In this document: piece by piece, positions 40,944-50,620 of the stretch
Layout of the letters: each line of letters begins with the position of its first letter
How positions within the stretch are numbered: the stretch's first letter is position 1
NCBI GenBank assembly: GCA_003280245.1
Contig: QCFN01000004.1
Coordinates: 1 to 64,000 of the forward strand
Direction: 5' to 3'
Source of the DNA: Prochlorococcus sp. AG-363-J23
Lineage (GTDB): Bacteria > Cyanobacteriota > Cyanobacteriia > PCC-6307 > Cyanobiaceae
DNA length: 64,000 bases
Made by a program: the position numbers and the translations under genes
The notes under the pieces: model-generated
Database searches by the model: none
What the model was told of the DNA's origin: nothing
Seen by the model: only the letters and a program-made list of their open reading frames with translations

Positions 40944-41757
40944 AATGACAGGCAAGATAAAAACTTTTTATCCACAAATAGTTGATTACTGTAGAGATAT
41001 AGGATTGGAATTAATGGTATTAGATTATTCTCGATTAACTAAATTCATTTTAGAGTTTGAACCTGATTTGTGTTTAATTTGTGGATAATAAAATAGAGCA
41101 ATCTCAAGTTAAGAAGAGGATGCATAGGCTTGCATAATTCATTACTTCATGCATTCAGAGGAGGTACTCCTCTCGCCTAGCGTGTACTAAAGGAGACTCT
41201 ATTGTAGGCACTAGTTTGTGGAACTTGGATAGTCTCATAGACTCGGGAGATATTATTTATTAATGGAAATTAAAAGTCAAGGATGATCAGTAAATTTAAG
41301 AAATTCTGTCAGTTTTAGAAGAAATCGTTAGTTACAATATAGGTTCTTAGGCGAGCTAATGTTTATCCGGGAATTGTCAGGAAACTCCACGAAGTAAAGA
41401 AGGAGTATCGTTTGGAGCATAGACAAAAGGAGGACTCACTAATTGAATGGAATATTAATCTAAAGGATCTTAGAAACTATTTCAGAGCTCTTCAAAACCC
41501 TTATACTCAATTGTATTTTTCCTATAAAGGTATAGATTGTCTAATTTTTGATCTTAAAATTTCATCTGCGAAATGTTATGGAAGCCTAGTAAAATTATTT
41601 CCTATTATAATTCTTATATGTCGGTATCTGCTGGTTTTAATAATGAGGGCTTATTAATTTCAGCTGTAAGAACAGATAGCCGTGATAGAAACTTGTTTCT
41701 GAGAAACTCTTCAAAATTAGGTATATTAGTATACCCATTCAACGGTTAAAGGTTGCA
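40944..41757 (+). pseudogene. decayed formyltransferase-family gene
   Basis: Multi-frame fragments GCIGLHNSLLHAFRGGTPLA*, GDSIVGTSLWNLDSLIDSGDIIY*W, RQKEDSLIEWNINLKDLRNYFRALQNPYTQLYFSYKG. Confidence 0.65.
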
Positions 41758-41765
41758 AGATACCT

Positions 41766-43307
41766 ATGCAGGAAGTAGTCCACGTGATTAAGTTGTCAAA
41801 TTGCTTTATTGAGCCATCATGTAGTTATGTGGTTAAGAGTGTTCCAATTGCGTATAGTTCAAGTTTCTATAATATTGCAGCGGCATTAACCTTAAATGGT
41901 TTTAATGCAAAAACAAATAACATTAAATACCCACTTGGTCAAGTATTTAAAAATAATCAAAGACTAAAAGCTAATACGGTACTAAAAGAACGCTCTTTTT
42001 ATTCGATTCTCAATAACGAGCTGAGATTTCTAAGAGAAAGTAAAGCTGGAGAGCACCTTTTAAAGTTATATGGAAGTTCTGAATTAATAGTTATTCTTGG
42101 AGGATTATTTGCTGATATTAAATATACATCAGCAGTTTATGCAATCTCACAATTCTTAGCTGAGGAAACAAACGCAAAGATTTTTAGAATAGGGAATTTT
42201 GCATTCTTAGAAAACTTTTTTGCTAAATTCCACTCAAAGGGTGTTACTATTCATAATTCAATAGATACAGATTTAGTTGCTCCAACATTAAACTGGGTTA
42301 TTGCAAATAGCAATAAAAATGACACAAATAAAATCTCTCCTATTGTCAATATACCCAGCTCACTAACTTATTCGACAGATCTTGAGAGAAACATATCAAT
42401 TATATTATCTCATCATACAAAATCATTATCTAGCTCCCATAGTAATATTTTCTCTGAGCCATTATCACTTAAGCAAAGAGTTCTTACTATAGGCTTTGGG
42501 TGCCCTCAATCTTGCAGTTTTTGTCCATCCAGGTTAACAACGACTACTAATTATGACTCTCTACTTATCTTTAGCCTACTAAAGTTGTTTAGCAGATTTT
42601 CCCCTAAACAAAGCTTTCTAATTGATTTTCTACATGCAGATCCATTGACACAACCTAATGAATTATTAAAATTAGCTGAAATAATTCAGGAGTCAAATCA
42701 AAAGCTTAATCATGTAGCACGCATCCAGACAAGAGTGGCTTTTCTGAAAGGAAGAAACTATTTAGAAGAATTTAAGCAATTGAAAATAGGATTAATTTAT
42801 TTAGGAATCGAGACAATAAATAAAGATTTATCTAAGAGTCTCAAAAAATATAATAATTTAGCTGAAGACTTTATTGCATTAGCAAAGGAATACAAAAAGG
42901 AAAAGATCTATATACGTGGAAATTTTATTTTTGGGCTACCAGGTCAAACATCTAGTGAATTAGAAGCAACATATGACTTTATCAAGGATAATCCTTTGCT
43001 TGTTGGGAATATAGCGCCATATAGACCAATACCTGGAACCCCAGATGGAGATATGTACATAAACAATCTATCTTCCTTGATAGGCAATCTTGATCCTGAC
43101 AATTATCCAAAATGGTATGAAGATAGTGATTACAATGCAGATATATACTGTCGAATGTTTATGTCTAGATATGACCAGTCACTCGACAGCTTGTCTATTG
43201 CCTTTGTACCTAAGGAATATAGACAATCATATGCATATATATTTAAAGAAGCCACAAAACTTGTATCAGATACTCATAATATAATTGTCCGAAGACTAAT
43301 AAAATGA
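41766..43307 (+). CDS. radical SAM protein (B12-binding-like N-terminus)
   Basis: GFGCPQSCSFCPSR (CxxxCxxC); IYIRGNFIFGLPGQTSSELEATYDFI. Confidence 0.85.
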   Translation: MQEVVHVIKLSNCFIEPSCSYVVKSVPIAYSSSFYNIAAALTLNGFNAKTNNIKYPLGQVFKNNQRLKANTVLKERSFYSILNNELRFLRESKAGEHLLKLYGSSELIVILGGLFADIKYTSAVYAISQFLAEETNAKIFRIGNFAFLENFFAKFHSKGVTIHNSIDTDLVAPTLNWVIANSNKNDTNKISPIVNIPSSLTYSTDLERNISIILSHHTKSLSSSHSNIFSEPLSLKQRVLTIGFGCPQSCSFCPSRLTTTTNYDSLLIFSLLKLFSRFSPKQSFLIDFLHADPLTQPNELLKLAEIIQESNQKLNHVARIQTRVAFLKGRNYLEEFKQLKIGLIYLGIETINKDLSKSLKKYNNLAEDFIALAKEYKKEKIYIRGNFIFGLPGQTSSELEATYDFIKDNPLLVGNIAPYRPIPGTPDGDMYINNLSSLIGNLDPDNYPKWYEDSDYNADIYCRMFMSRYDQSLDSLSIAFVPKEYRQSYAYIFKEATKLVSDTHNIIVRRLIK

Positions 43308-43373
43308 ACATAACAAATATAATTTTATCCAGGAGGATCTCTTGAATACATTATAATGATTTTGCTTGATTGC

Positions 43374-43409
43374 CCATGTTAATTGAATACAGTAATTTAA
43401 TTAACATGG
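43374..43409 (+). terminator. hairpin/possible terminator after radical SAM gene
   Basis: ccatgttaatt-N14-aattaacatgg, 11-bp perfect stem; no clear T-tract. Confidence 0.4.
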
Positions 43410-43724
43410 CATGCTGGATCTTTACAAGGTAGTCAATAGAGAGATTCTGATGTGAATATAAGTTTCTATTAATTAGCAGCTTGTATTTAAATTGTGTGTT
43501 TTTGAAATGGCCATAATTGACGCTTTACTCCAGAAGTTAACCCAGCAACCTATGCCTACGTATTCAACCAATGACAAAGATAAACTAAGCCTGAATTTGC
43601 CTAAAAAAATATCTGAAAGGATTATAGAGTTAATCCAAATTTAGGAATCTCTACAAAGAGAGATCCAGATTCACACTGGTCAAAATAAAACCTATCGCTA
43701 TTGATTAATAGTGATCAAATATTT

Positions 43725-44960
43725 TTACCAGAGCCTCGAGGCATCCCCTGAAACAACACTTTCTAAAGAAGCAATATCCCAACTGCTATCAGTAACAATT
43801 GCTTCTAATGAGCCATCAGCAAAAATTCCTAAACCATTAGAAAGTTCGTGAATGGAAAGTTCTTCTGAAACACAGCCAAGAATAGTAATGCGATCTTCTG
43901 TGCCTAAAGAGGAGATGGTGTCGGCATTTGCACCGTTATGAAGTCGTCCCCATTCATAGCCATGGGAGTGGTAATCAGAGAGAACATAAAGCTCATCAAT
44001 TGAACCATCATCATTGTTGTTGTAAGTGTTCCTTCCGCCACCTCCATAAAGGATGTCAGCTCCTGTTCCACCGACAAGAATATCGTGGCCATAGCCAGCT
44101 CGAAGTTCATCGTCTCCTGAACCTGCATGCAATACATCCCTTCCTCCTCCTCCTCCTAAAAAGTCATCCCCAGCACCCGCATTAACAAAATCATGGGCCC
44201 ACGAATTTCCATTAGCGCCTTGATTACCTATAAGGCGATCAGAAGAATATCCACCAACGTAGGCATAGTCTGAATTAATAATTGTATATGTTGAAGAGGA
44301 AATTACATTTCTACTGTCTCCACTTAATGCGAACGAATCTCCTAATAAAGAAGATTGATCTGCAATATTTATATTATAGATCTTCGTATTATCTACTGAA
44401 TAAGAACTATATGGAAGCAACGTAACTGATGCAGAATTTTCAGATGGATTTATTACATAGTCAAATTGAGTTAACAAGGCTGATTCCCTACCTTCTGATG
44501 AATCCCAATAAAGAATGTCATACAGATAATCAGTTGATCCATTGCCTGCAGCAGCCAAGTCAACCCTATCTAAAGCCGTTGCAATATCTACATGTTGTCC
44601 ATTGTCATAATAAATCCCATTTATCTGTCCAGTTTCCAAGGAAAAAGTAAATACGTCGTAAGCAGTGGGGATCCATGGATTATCATCAAACCTCTGATGA
44701 TAATCATATCCAGGTAAAAATTGATTCCTTCTAATTAGCACTCCTCGATCCCCATTCTCATCCAAATCTGCAGCATATCCTTGCCAACCAGTTATATCAA
44801 AATCTGAGGCATGCCCCTCTATAAAATAATCAATTCTTGCCGGCATACCTTCTCTGACTTCTGCTAAATAAATAGCTAACGAAAGACCATTATATCCTGC
44901 AATTAATTGGCCTGAATTATTAGTACCAAGCGTTATCGATCCATTACTTTCTATACTCAT
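43725..44960 (-). CDS. RTX/hemolysin-type calcium-binding repeat protein
   Basis: NAGAGDDFLGGGGGRDVLHAGSGDDELRAGYGHDILVGGTGADILYGGGGRNTY nonapeptide repeats; lacks N-terminal signal peptide. Confidence 0.8.
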   Translation of the reverse strand: MSIESNGSITLGTNNSGQLIAGYNGLSLAIYLAEVREGMPARIDYFIEGHASDFDITGWQGYAADLDENGDRGVLIRRNQFLPGYDYHQRFDDNPWIPTAYDVFTFSLETGQINGIYYDNGQHVDIATALDRVDLAAAGNGSTDYLYDILYWDSSEGRESALLTQFDYVINPSENSASVTLLPYSSYSVDNTKIYNINIADQSSLLGDSFALSGDSRNVISSSTYTIINSDYAYVGGYSSDRLIGNQGANGNSWAHDFVNAGAGDDFLGGGGGRDVLHAGSGDDELRAGYGHDILVGGTGADILYGGGGRNTYNNNDDGSIDELYVLSDYHSHGYEWGRLHNGANADTISSLGTEDRITILGCVSEELSIHELSNGLGIFADGSLEAIVTDSSWDIASLESVVSGDASRLW

Positions 44961-45773
44961 ATTAAAAAAAGTAGAAAATTCTAAATTCGTGCAAACCTAA
45001 ACCATGGAGGGCTAGTTCATCTAGTTTGTGTAGAAGTCCAACTCAACCTCTATTCCAATAAGCCTTCAGGTACTTCTCAGGTCCATCGAATCGACGCAAA
45101 GACTTTCTAAGAGATCTCAAGAATCAAAACTCAAGAGAAAAGCCAAAATCGCCATCTTGGGTACTTTAACTAAAGAACTCAGGCACATCAGGGCTAATTA
45201 TTTAAACCATTAGGAAGAAAGTTTATGGCGATGCTTATCGTTCTGGCAGTTCTTGATCAAAGTTTGAGGCTAAATAAGCCTTCCAATATCCCCATACCCT
45301 TCCAAGCTTTTCTGAGGCTACATAAAGACAGGATTAAGATCTGCCAAACAGTCCAAATTTCCACTTTATACAAACCCTGCAATTCGCAGAACCTTGCTAT
45401 GAATGATATATCGTATTGGCTAATAGGGAACAGATATCTTCTTACGAGCTCGTATCACTGGCCATGACGTAAAGACTTTGATGCAGAGCTACGAACGTAT
45501 GGTCATACGGAAATATGCTAAGGAAGTTACCAAAATTGAATATAGCAACAAGAAAGATGAGGCCAAAATTGTCAGCCTTTTATAAACAGAATGAATGTAC
45601 AGGAACAGAACCAACCGTAAGGCGTTTTTTTTAAAGGACCAACTTGAGTCTGAGTTGAATGATTAGGTCTTATTGATGAAACAGCCTCTAACAATAATGA
45701 AATTTTTAGGTATAACAAATTAAAGGACTGAATCTTGATCTTTCCCTTATTCCGATCTCTCAAGGAATTAGCC

Positions 45774-45962
45774 ATGAACGGTTACAAGCCTGAAAAGGAA
45801 ACGGCAATCGCAAGGGACGACCTAATTGCTTCACAGATATATCAAGGAATATGGGAAGCAGACGCTTCTTGTACCTTTGACCTTCAGTTGAAAGCAACCA
45901 ACCAGAAAAGGCGAAGAGCAGAAGGATGTGATGATTCAATTGATTTAGATAAGGCTGCTTGA
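45774..45962 (+). CDS. small hypothetical protein
   Basis: MNGYKPEKETAIARDDLIASQIYQGIWEADASCTFDLQLKATNQKRRRAEGCDDSIDLDKAA. Confidence 0.45.
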   Translation: MNGYKPEKETAIARDDLIASQIYQGIWEADASCTFDLQLKATNQKRRRAEGCDDSIDLDKAA

Positions 45963-45963
45963 T

Positions 45964-46107
45964 ATGGAGTCAAAAAAAGATTATGAAGTCAAAAAATTCC
46001 TTCTAGAACAAATTGAAGGCGAGTCTGATGATGAACCTCTAGATCGAGTACAGATAATTCAGGAATACTGGGATTCATTTCATGACGACGAACCAATCGC
46101 TTCTTAA
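45964..46107 (+). CDS. 47-aa acidic hypothetical protein
   Basis: MESKKDYEVKKFLLEQIEGESDDEPLDRVQIIQEYWDSFHDDEPIAS. Confidence 0.45.
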   Translation: MESKKDYEVKKFLLEQIEGESDDEPLDRVQIIQEYWDSFHDDEPIAS

Positions 46108-46112
46108 ACAAC

Positions 46113-46313
46113 ATGATTGAAAAGATCACTGGCTACTGGCAAGAACTAACTGATGACAACAGGCTGCTTATCAAGCAGATAGGTGTAGCTACCATTGCTT
46201 TATATGTTGTCTTTCAACTCGTAGGCTTCTTACTTCCTATAGCTATTACTGGATACACTTGCTACTGGGTTTATAAGAACGCCTTAACTGAGAACCCAAG
46301 GGTAATGAAATGA
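46113..46313 (+). CDS. small membrane hypothetical protein
   Basis: MIEKITGYWQELTDDNRLLIKQIGVATIALYVVFQLVGFLLPIAITGYTCYWVYKNALTENPRVMK. Confidence 0.55.
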   Translation: MIEKITGYWQELTDDNRLLIKQIGVATIALYVVFQLVGFLLPIAITGYTCYWVYKNALTENPRVMK

Positions 46314-46486
46314 AGAAAATTTTTGACTGGCATAGAAACCTAATAGAGCGAGGTCAAGAACAATTGAAGTTGTCTAGTTACACCTTGTATTTGTTTGGAA
46401 TTCTCGAAGGTGCTCTCTACATGTGGATATTACTGAAAGTCATACCTTGGTTGTTTGGAAGCAGAGCAGAGTTCCCTGAGTTCTAG
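46310..46486 (+). CDS. 58-aa membrane hypothetical protein
   Basis: MKKIFDWHRNLIERGQEQLKLSSYTLYLFGILEGALYMWILLKVIPWLFGSRAEFPEF; ATGA overlap with upstream ORF. Confidence 0.5.
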   Translation: MKKIFDWHRNLIERGQEQLKLSSYTLYLFGILEGALYMWILLKVIPWLFGSRAEFPEF

Positions 46487-46488
46487 TT

Positions 46489-46644
46489 ATGAACCTGATC
46501 GAGCTAAAGAAGAAAGCTGTTAAAGCAGTACAGAAACGCTTTGGACTGAGCAAATATGGAGTGGTCAACCTTAGTTGGATTTTTGGTTTTGAAGTAGGAG
46601 TTATCGCAACTCTGATTCTTCCCTGGACCTTCTCCCCTGATTAA
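46489..46644 (+). CDS. 51-aa membrane hypothetical protein
   Basis: MNLIELKKKAVKAVQKRFGLSKYGVVNLSWIFGFEVGVIATLILPWTFSPD. Confidence 0.5.
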   Translation: MNLIELKKKAVKAVQKRFGLSKYGVVNLSWIFGFEVGVIATLILPWTFSPD

Positions 46645-46646
46645 TC

Positions 46647-46880
46647 ATGCGTCGCTTACTTCTTCCCCTAACTTGCTGCTTTTGCATGACCTACTGCTGC
46701 AAATTCTGAGAATAATTGGTTGATTCTTCATTTCAGATACTCAGGTATGGGAAGTAGCTTTGAAAAAGTAGAAATGGGAACAGCAGCTGCATAGGAAAAA
46801 GAAGGGAAGAGATGGGAACAAAGTCCAACTCATGGAGATAAAGGTAGCTGGAAAAGATTTCGCTGCGTAAATAGACTCTT
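46647..46880 (+). pseudogene. decayed small secreted protein (MRRLLLPL family)
   Basis: MRRLLLPLTCCFCM... then shifted frame WLILHFRYSGMGSSFEKVEMGTAAA*EKEGKRWEQSPTHGDKGSWKRFRCV. Confidence 0.5.
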
Positions 46881-46888
46881 TATTTAAT

Positions 46889-47638
46889 TTATGAATTAAG
46901 AGTAATTCTGGAAGTTCGAAACATGTGCTGACGATCTGAGGTCAAGCCTTGAGAGGTACATGAGTTCCTCATTGCTTGCTTCCTTCGCTCAAAAACCACT
47001 ATCCCACTATAGAAGGATATACATTGCGTAGAACAAGTAAATTCTGAAGCAGATTTCATAGATTCATTTAAAGATTTGTTCACAACACCACCACCTTGCA
47101 TTAATTCTCCTCCAATGACATACCCATAGTGGAGTTCATCTAGCTTTTCCCTAGCAAAGTCCAAAAATGTTAGATCGTTAGCGTCACAATATCTATTGTC
47201 AAAACAAGTTTGAGTATCCTCAACTATATATAAACCATCCTCATTTAGACGATTATAGATCAAATTGAATGAGTTAATCATATCAACCATCCTATGACTT
47301 CCATCATCAATAAGAATATCTATATTCTTATACTTAGAAAAGATATTGTTTATTATATTTGGATCATCTTGACTACCAATAAAAACTTCTACATCCTTTA
47401 ACTGATGCTTAATGCAATCAGGATTAATATCTAAACCTATAATTTTCGAACCTTGTCCAAAATAATCCTTCCACATACCCAAAGAGCCACCGTCCTTTAC
47501 GCCAATCTCTAACACAACAGGATTATTTCCTCTAAATCGACTTAGATGCTTTTCATAAATATCGAAATAATGAAGCCATTTATTGATTGCTCCGCGTTGA
47601 TTATTGATGAAATAGCTTACCAACGATTCAGTTGTCAT
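46889..47638 (-). CDS. class I SAM-dependent methyltransferase
   Basis: PVVLEIGVKDGGSLGMWKDYFGQGSKIIGLDINPDC; NIDILIDDGSHRMVDMINSFNLIYNRLNEDGLYIVEDTQTC. Confidence 0.8.
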   Translation of the reverse strand: MTTESLVSYFINNQRGAINKWLHYFDIYEKHLSRFRGNNPVVLEIGVKDGGSLGMWKDYFGQGSKIIGLDINPDCIKHQLKDVEVFIGSQDDPNIINNIFSKYKNIDILIDDGSHRMVDMINSFNLIYNRLNEDGLYIVEDTQTCFDNRYCDANDLTFLDFAREKLDELHYGYVIGGELMQGGGVVNKSLNESMKSASEFTCSTQCISFYSGIVVFERRKQAMRNSCTSQGLTSDRQHMFRTSRITLNS

Positions 47639-47706
47639 TTAACAGAAGGATTGTCGGAAATGTACTTTACTAGGGTCTAGCGAAGCGTCAATATAGGCAA
47701 ATAATC

Positions 47707-47967
47707 ATGCGCTAGTTACTACTCCCACTACTCGCTGCTCTTGCTTTTCCAAGTGCTGCCAATTCGGAGAAAGTTTGGCTAGTCGTTAAGACTGTTAAGT
47801 GCTACCAAGGAAGCGGAACTGATCTTAAAAAAATCGAGATAAAAAGCTTGGCTCAATACCACGAACAGGGAAAAGTGTGACTTTCAGATAGCTTCTTAGC
47901 AGATCAACCTGCCAAGAATAAGAAAGTTATTTGGCAGACGACCTACAAATGCTTGAAGGGTCAATAA
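47707..47967 (+). pseudogene. small secreted protein gene with two in-frame stops
   Basis: MR*LLLPLLAALAFPSAANSEKVWLVVKTVKCYQGSGTDLKKIEIKSLAQYHEQGKV*LSDSFLADQPAKNKKVIWQTTYKCLKGQ*, frame otherwise intact. Confidence 0.65.
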
Positions 47968-48004
47968 TTATGCTTTTTAATCTCTTTGAGTTATTCCAGA
48001 AGCA

Positions 48005-48048
48005 AACCAGCTGGCATAGGTCAATGAACTGCACTAGCTGGTTCTTTT
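48005..48048 (+). terminator. possible terminator hairpin
   Basis: aaccagct...agctggtt stem followed by cttttct. Confidence 0.35.
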
Positions 48049-48580
48049 CTATTTCAGCATTACGGCTAATGCATTGAATGAATGTTTAATCGTTCTCTAA
48101 ACAACAGGAGTTGCATTGGACTTTATAAACCTGTTGATGATAAAACCCAATCGCACAAGAATGATGGTGATAGCAACTTGAAGACCTATTTGATGAAGCA
48201 TAGATAGGTTGATTATTGATCCAACACAATTTTACCGAGAGAAAGGTCCATCAGCAAGGACATGCTTCACCTCCTGTTCAGGTGAAGATGTTAAACTCCC
48301 CTGAAAGCCATATTAATCCTTCAATTTTATCCGTCATGGAATGACGTATTCATAGATAGAAATAGTTTGCAGATAGGTTCTGTTAAATCGTTCCTACTAG
48401 CCAGTTAATTATTTGAGGTAATTAACTTATTCAGTATTTCTACCATTCCTTAATGTTTTTTTGGAGGATTGTACTAAAAACAAACACCGGGTAAGAGCAG
48501 TAACAGGACAGGGTGAATCTAATATTTTTTGGTACAAATCCATGACCGGCTATTGATAAACAACTAACCCATTCGTTACT

Positions 48581-48925
48581 TTGAGGCTAATCCTGGCAAA
48601 CCAAATGGTCGTTCCTACCTTTCTGAAAGAAAGACAGCACAAGACAAAAGTCAAATACAGTCGGAATCGTCAGTTACTTGAATCAGCATTCGCTAAGCCG
48701 TCTCAAACAAAAGAAGTTGATGTACCTGTAGCTGCGCCTACTGAAGAGAAAAATACTTATAAAGAAGACATTGACTGGACTCGTGGAAGGTTCTCAGGTC
48801 AAGCCGTTCAAATCATTGTAAAAGATGGTGTGATCGCTGAGAAGGTTTATGTCACGCCTAAAGGAAGCACTATCAGGGTGAAGCGTAAGGAATTAGGTCT
48901 CTTCTCCTGGTTGTTCAATAGATAG
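48581..48925 (+). CDS. hypothetical protein
   Basis: 114 aa; ...DIDWTRGRFSGQAVQIIVKDGVIAEKVYVTPKGSTIRVKRKELGLFSWLF. Confidence 0.5.
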   Translation: MRLILANQMVVPTFLKERQHKTKVKYSRNRQLLESAFAKPSQTKEVDVPVAAPTEEKNTYKEDIDWTRGRFSGQAVQIIVKDGVIAEKVYVTPKGSTIRVKRKELGLFSWLFNR

Positions 48926-49135
48926 AGCAGTTACTAATGAACTTTTTTCCTAAAGAGCAAGGGCAAAGAATTAAAGCTAAAGCAGAGTCACCGATGACGA
49001 TTGGAACACCACAAACTTGGCAAATAACGTTTATGGCGATGCCACGAGGTTCTGGTAGTCCTTGATCAAACTCTGAGGCCTTATAACACTTTAGGCCGAT
49101 TTCTCTTTGCCCCCCATACCGGGAACCGAAACTCC

Positions 49136-49417
49136 TCACGCAGCTTCTGGGCACCATCCAATCTCCTTTTCTAATCGTCGTTGCCACAGTGGACATCTGC
49201 TAGTGAGGTGTTCTCCGTGTGGAATCAATCGTTGTTGGACGTGACAAGTAAGGAGAGTTCGGCAGTGTTTGTCGCAGCAATAGTTGAAGTGTTGGCAGGT
49301 TATGCAAACGCAAGCTGAACGTGATTTCTTAAGGACTCCGTGTTCGAGGTAGTCCCATTCTTCTTCTTGGTTGAACCGTTTGACCGGTAACGCTTTCTTG
49401 GCCTGACCCTTACGCAT
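49136..49417 (-). CDS. Cys-rich conserved picocyanobacterial protein
   Basis: WDYLEHGVLKKSRSACVCITCQHFNYCCDKHCRTLLTCHVQQRLIPHGEHLTSRCPLW...GWCPEAA. Confidence 0.6.
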   Translation of the reverse strand: MRKGQAKKALPVKRFNQEEEWDYLEHGVLKKSRSACVCITCQHFNYCCDKHCRTLLTCHVQQRLIPHGEHLTSRCPLWQRRLEKEIGWCPEAA

Positions 49418-50275
49418 TGACCTATTCCAATAGGAGCAGGTGGAACCATCCAGTCTTCAGCCTTGAAAACTGAATAAGGAGAAGCAGATGGAGCCATGAG
49501 CTTTTAGTAGTACATCTATACTATATGCGGACTTAGGTGTGTCAACTTATGGAAGTCGCCACCTCATTGGACAAAGACTTATCCGGTTGAGGCGAGCTTG
49601 GGCAAAAGCAGATAAAGCTAATTATTGCAATGGGTCTTGCTATTTCAAGTGATATTGCAGAGTTTAAAAGCTATGTAATCAAGTCAAATTGTGGACTGGG
49701 ATGTCTGGATACCTTTAGACCGGTTTGGAAAATCCTTTAGACCAATCAAGCAAATATTTAGATCTCAAAAGCCTACACAAGCACCATCATCGACCCCCTG
49801 GAGGCAGACGAAGATGATTCAGTCTCACCAAGATCCTGTGTGGGTTGACAGATATGTGAGATAACTCCGTCTTGGAATTTCAATCCAAGGACGTGGCTCT
49901 TAGCCGCTGGCTCTCGGTATCAGTTTGGTGGCGCTCTTAAGTCTTCTGACAATGCCTAAGCCGCTTGTTCAGCTACGAATAGGAGCTTATGTGTAAACAA
50001 ATAAGGTTTGGATCCCAGTAAATAGGTTCGTGGAGTTAATGAATTGAAATTTTCTCGAAAATCCATGTCTAAAAAGGGATCTCAGAATCGGTCTAAAACT
50101 TTAGTAGTTTGACCTAAAGCCGAATTTCGGCTGAGGACCGAGTCACTCACTGATGTTGATACGTTTCTATTAAATGTTTAACTATGTCAGCAATAACAAG
50201 AATTCCAGTGTCTAATTGATAAGCCGACTTATCGATCTAGCGAGAAGCGTTTTCTTCTGTCTATTGACTGTTTAC

Positions 50276-50620
50276 TCAGCGCAAGGCTTCAAGCTCTTCC
50301 TTTATATCTCTAGCCAGAGAATTGTTGAACTTAATAACTTCGCCGGACATTCTGCATGCGTCAATGATGCAAAGAATGGCTATGACAATAGGTGGGATAA
50401 TTAAAAACCACCCAACCGTACCGCACAAGGCATACACAATGCCTTGTGTTTGGTCTTTTAGATAAAACTTATGAGCACCAAATCCTCCAAGCAGTAAAGC
50501 CAGGACAATTCCCAAGCCAGAAGTTCTTTGTCGGGAAGTGAACTGAGTTTGAAACTGGAGTTTCTCGTCGTTTGTAAGACCTTCGGTATAGGTTTTGAAC
50601 AGGAAAGCGTTGGAAGGCAT
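50276..50620 (-). CDS. TM2-domain protein
   Basis: GIVLALLLGGFGAHKFYLKDQTQGIVYALCGTVGWFLIIPPIVIAILCIIDACRM. Confidence 0.85.
   Translation of the reverse strand: MPSNAFLFKTYTEGLTNDEKLQFQTQFTSRQRTSGLGIVLALLLGGFGAHKFYLKDQTQGIVYALCGTVGWFLIIPPIVIAILCIIDACRMSGEVIKFNNSLARDIKEELEALR

Noticed and set aside
41412-41657. 81-aa ORF as independent gene
   Set aside because: Matches the C-terminal part of the formyltransferase-like pseudogene
43904-44185. 77-aa minus and 85-aa plus ORFs inside the RTX gene
   Set aside because: Alternate-frame readings of RTX repeats; low complexity His/Ser/Met
48404-48426. gttaatta-tttgagg-taattaac hairpin as a possible RNA element
   Set aside because: Short AT-rich palindrome without T-tract or neighbouring conserved motifs
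49300-49497. 65-aa minus ORF MAPSASPYSVFKAEDW...
   Set aside because: Largely overlaps the Cys-rich ORF in another frame; no convincing motif
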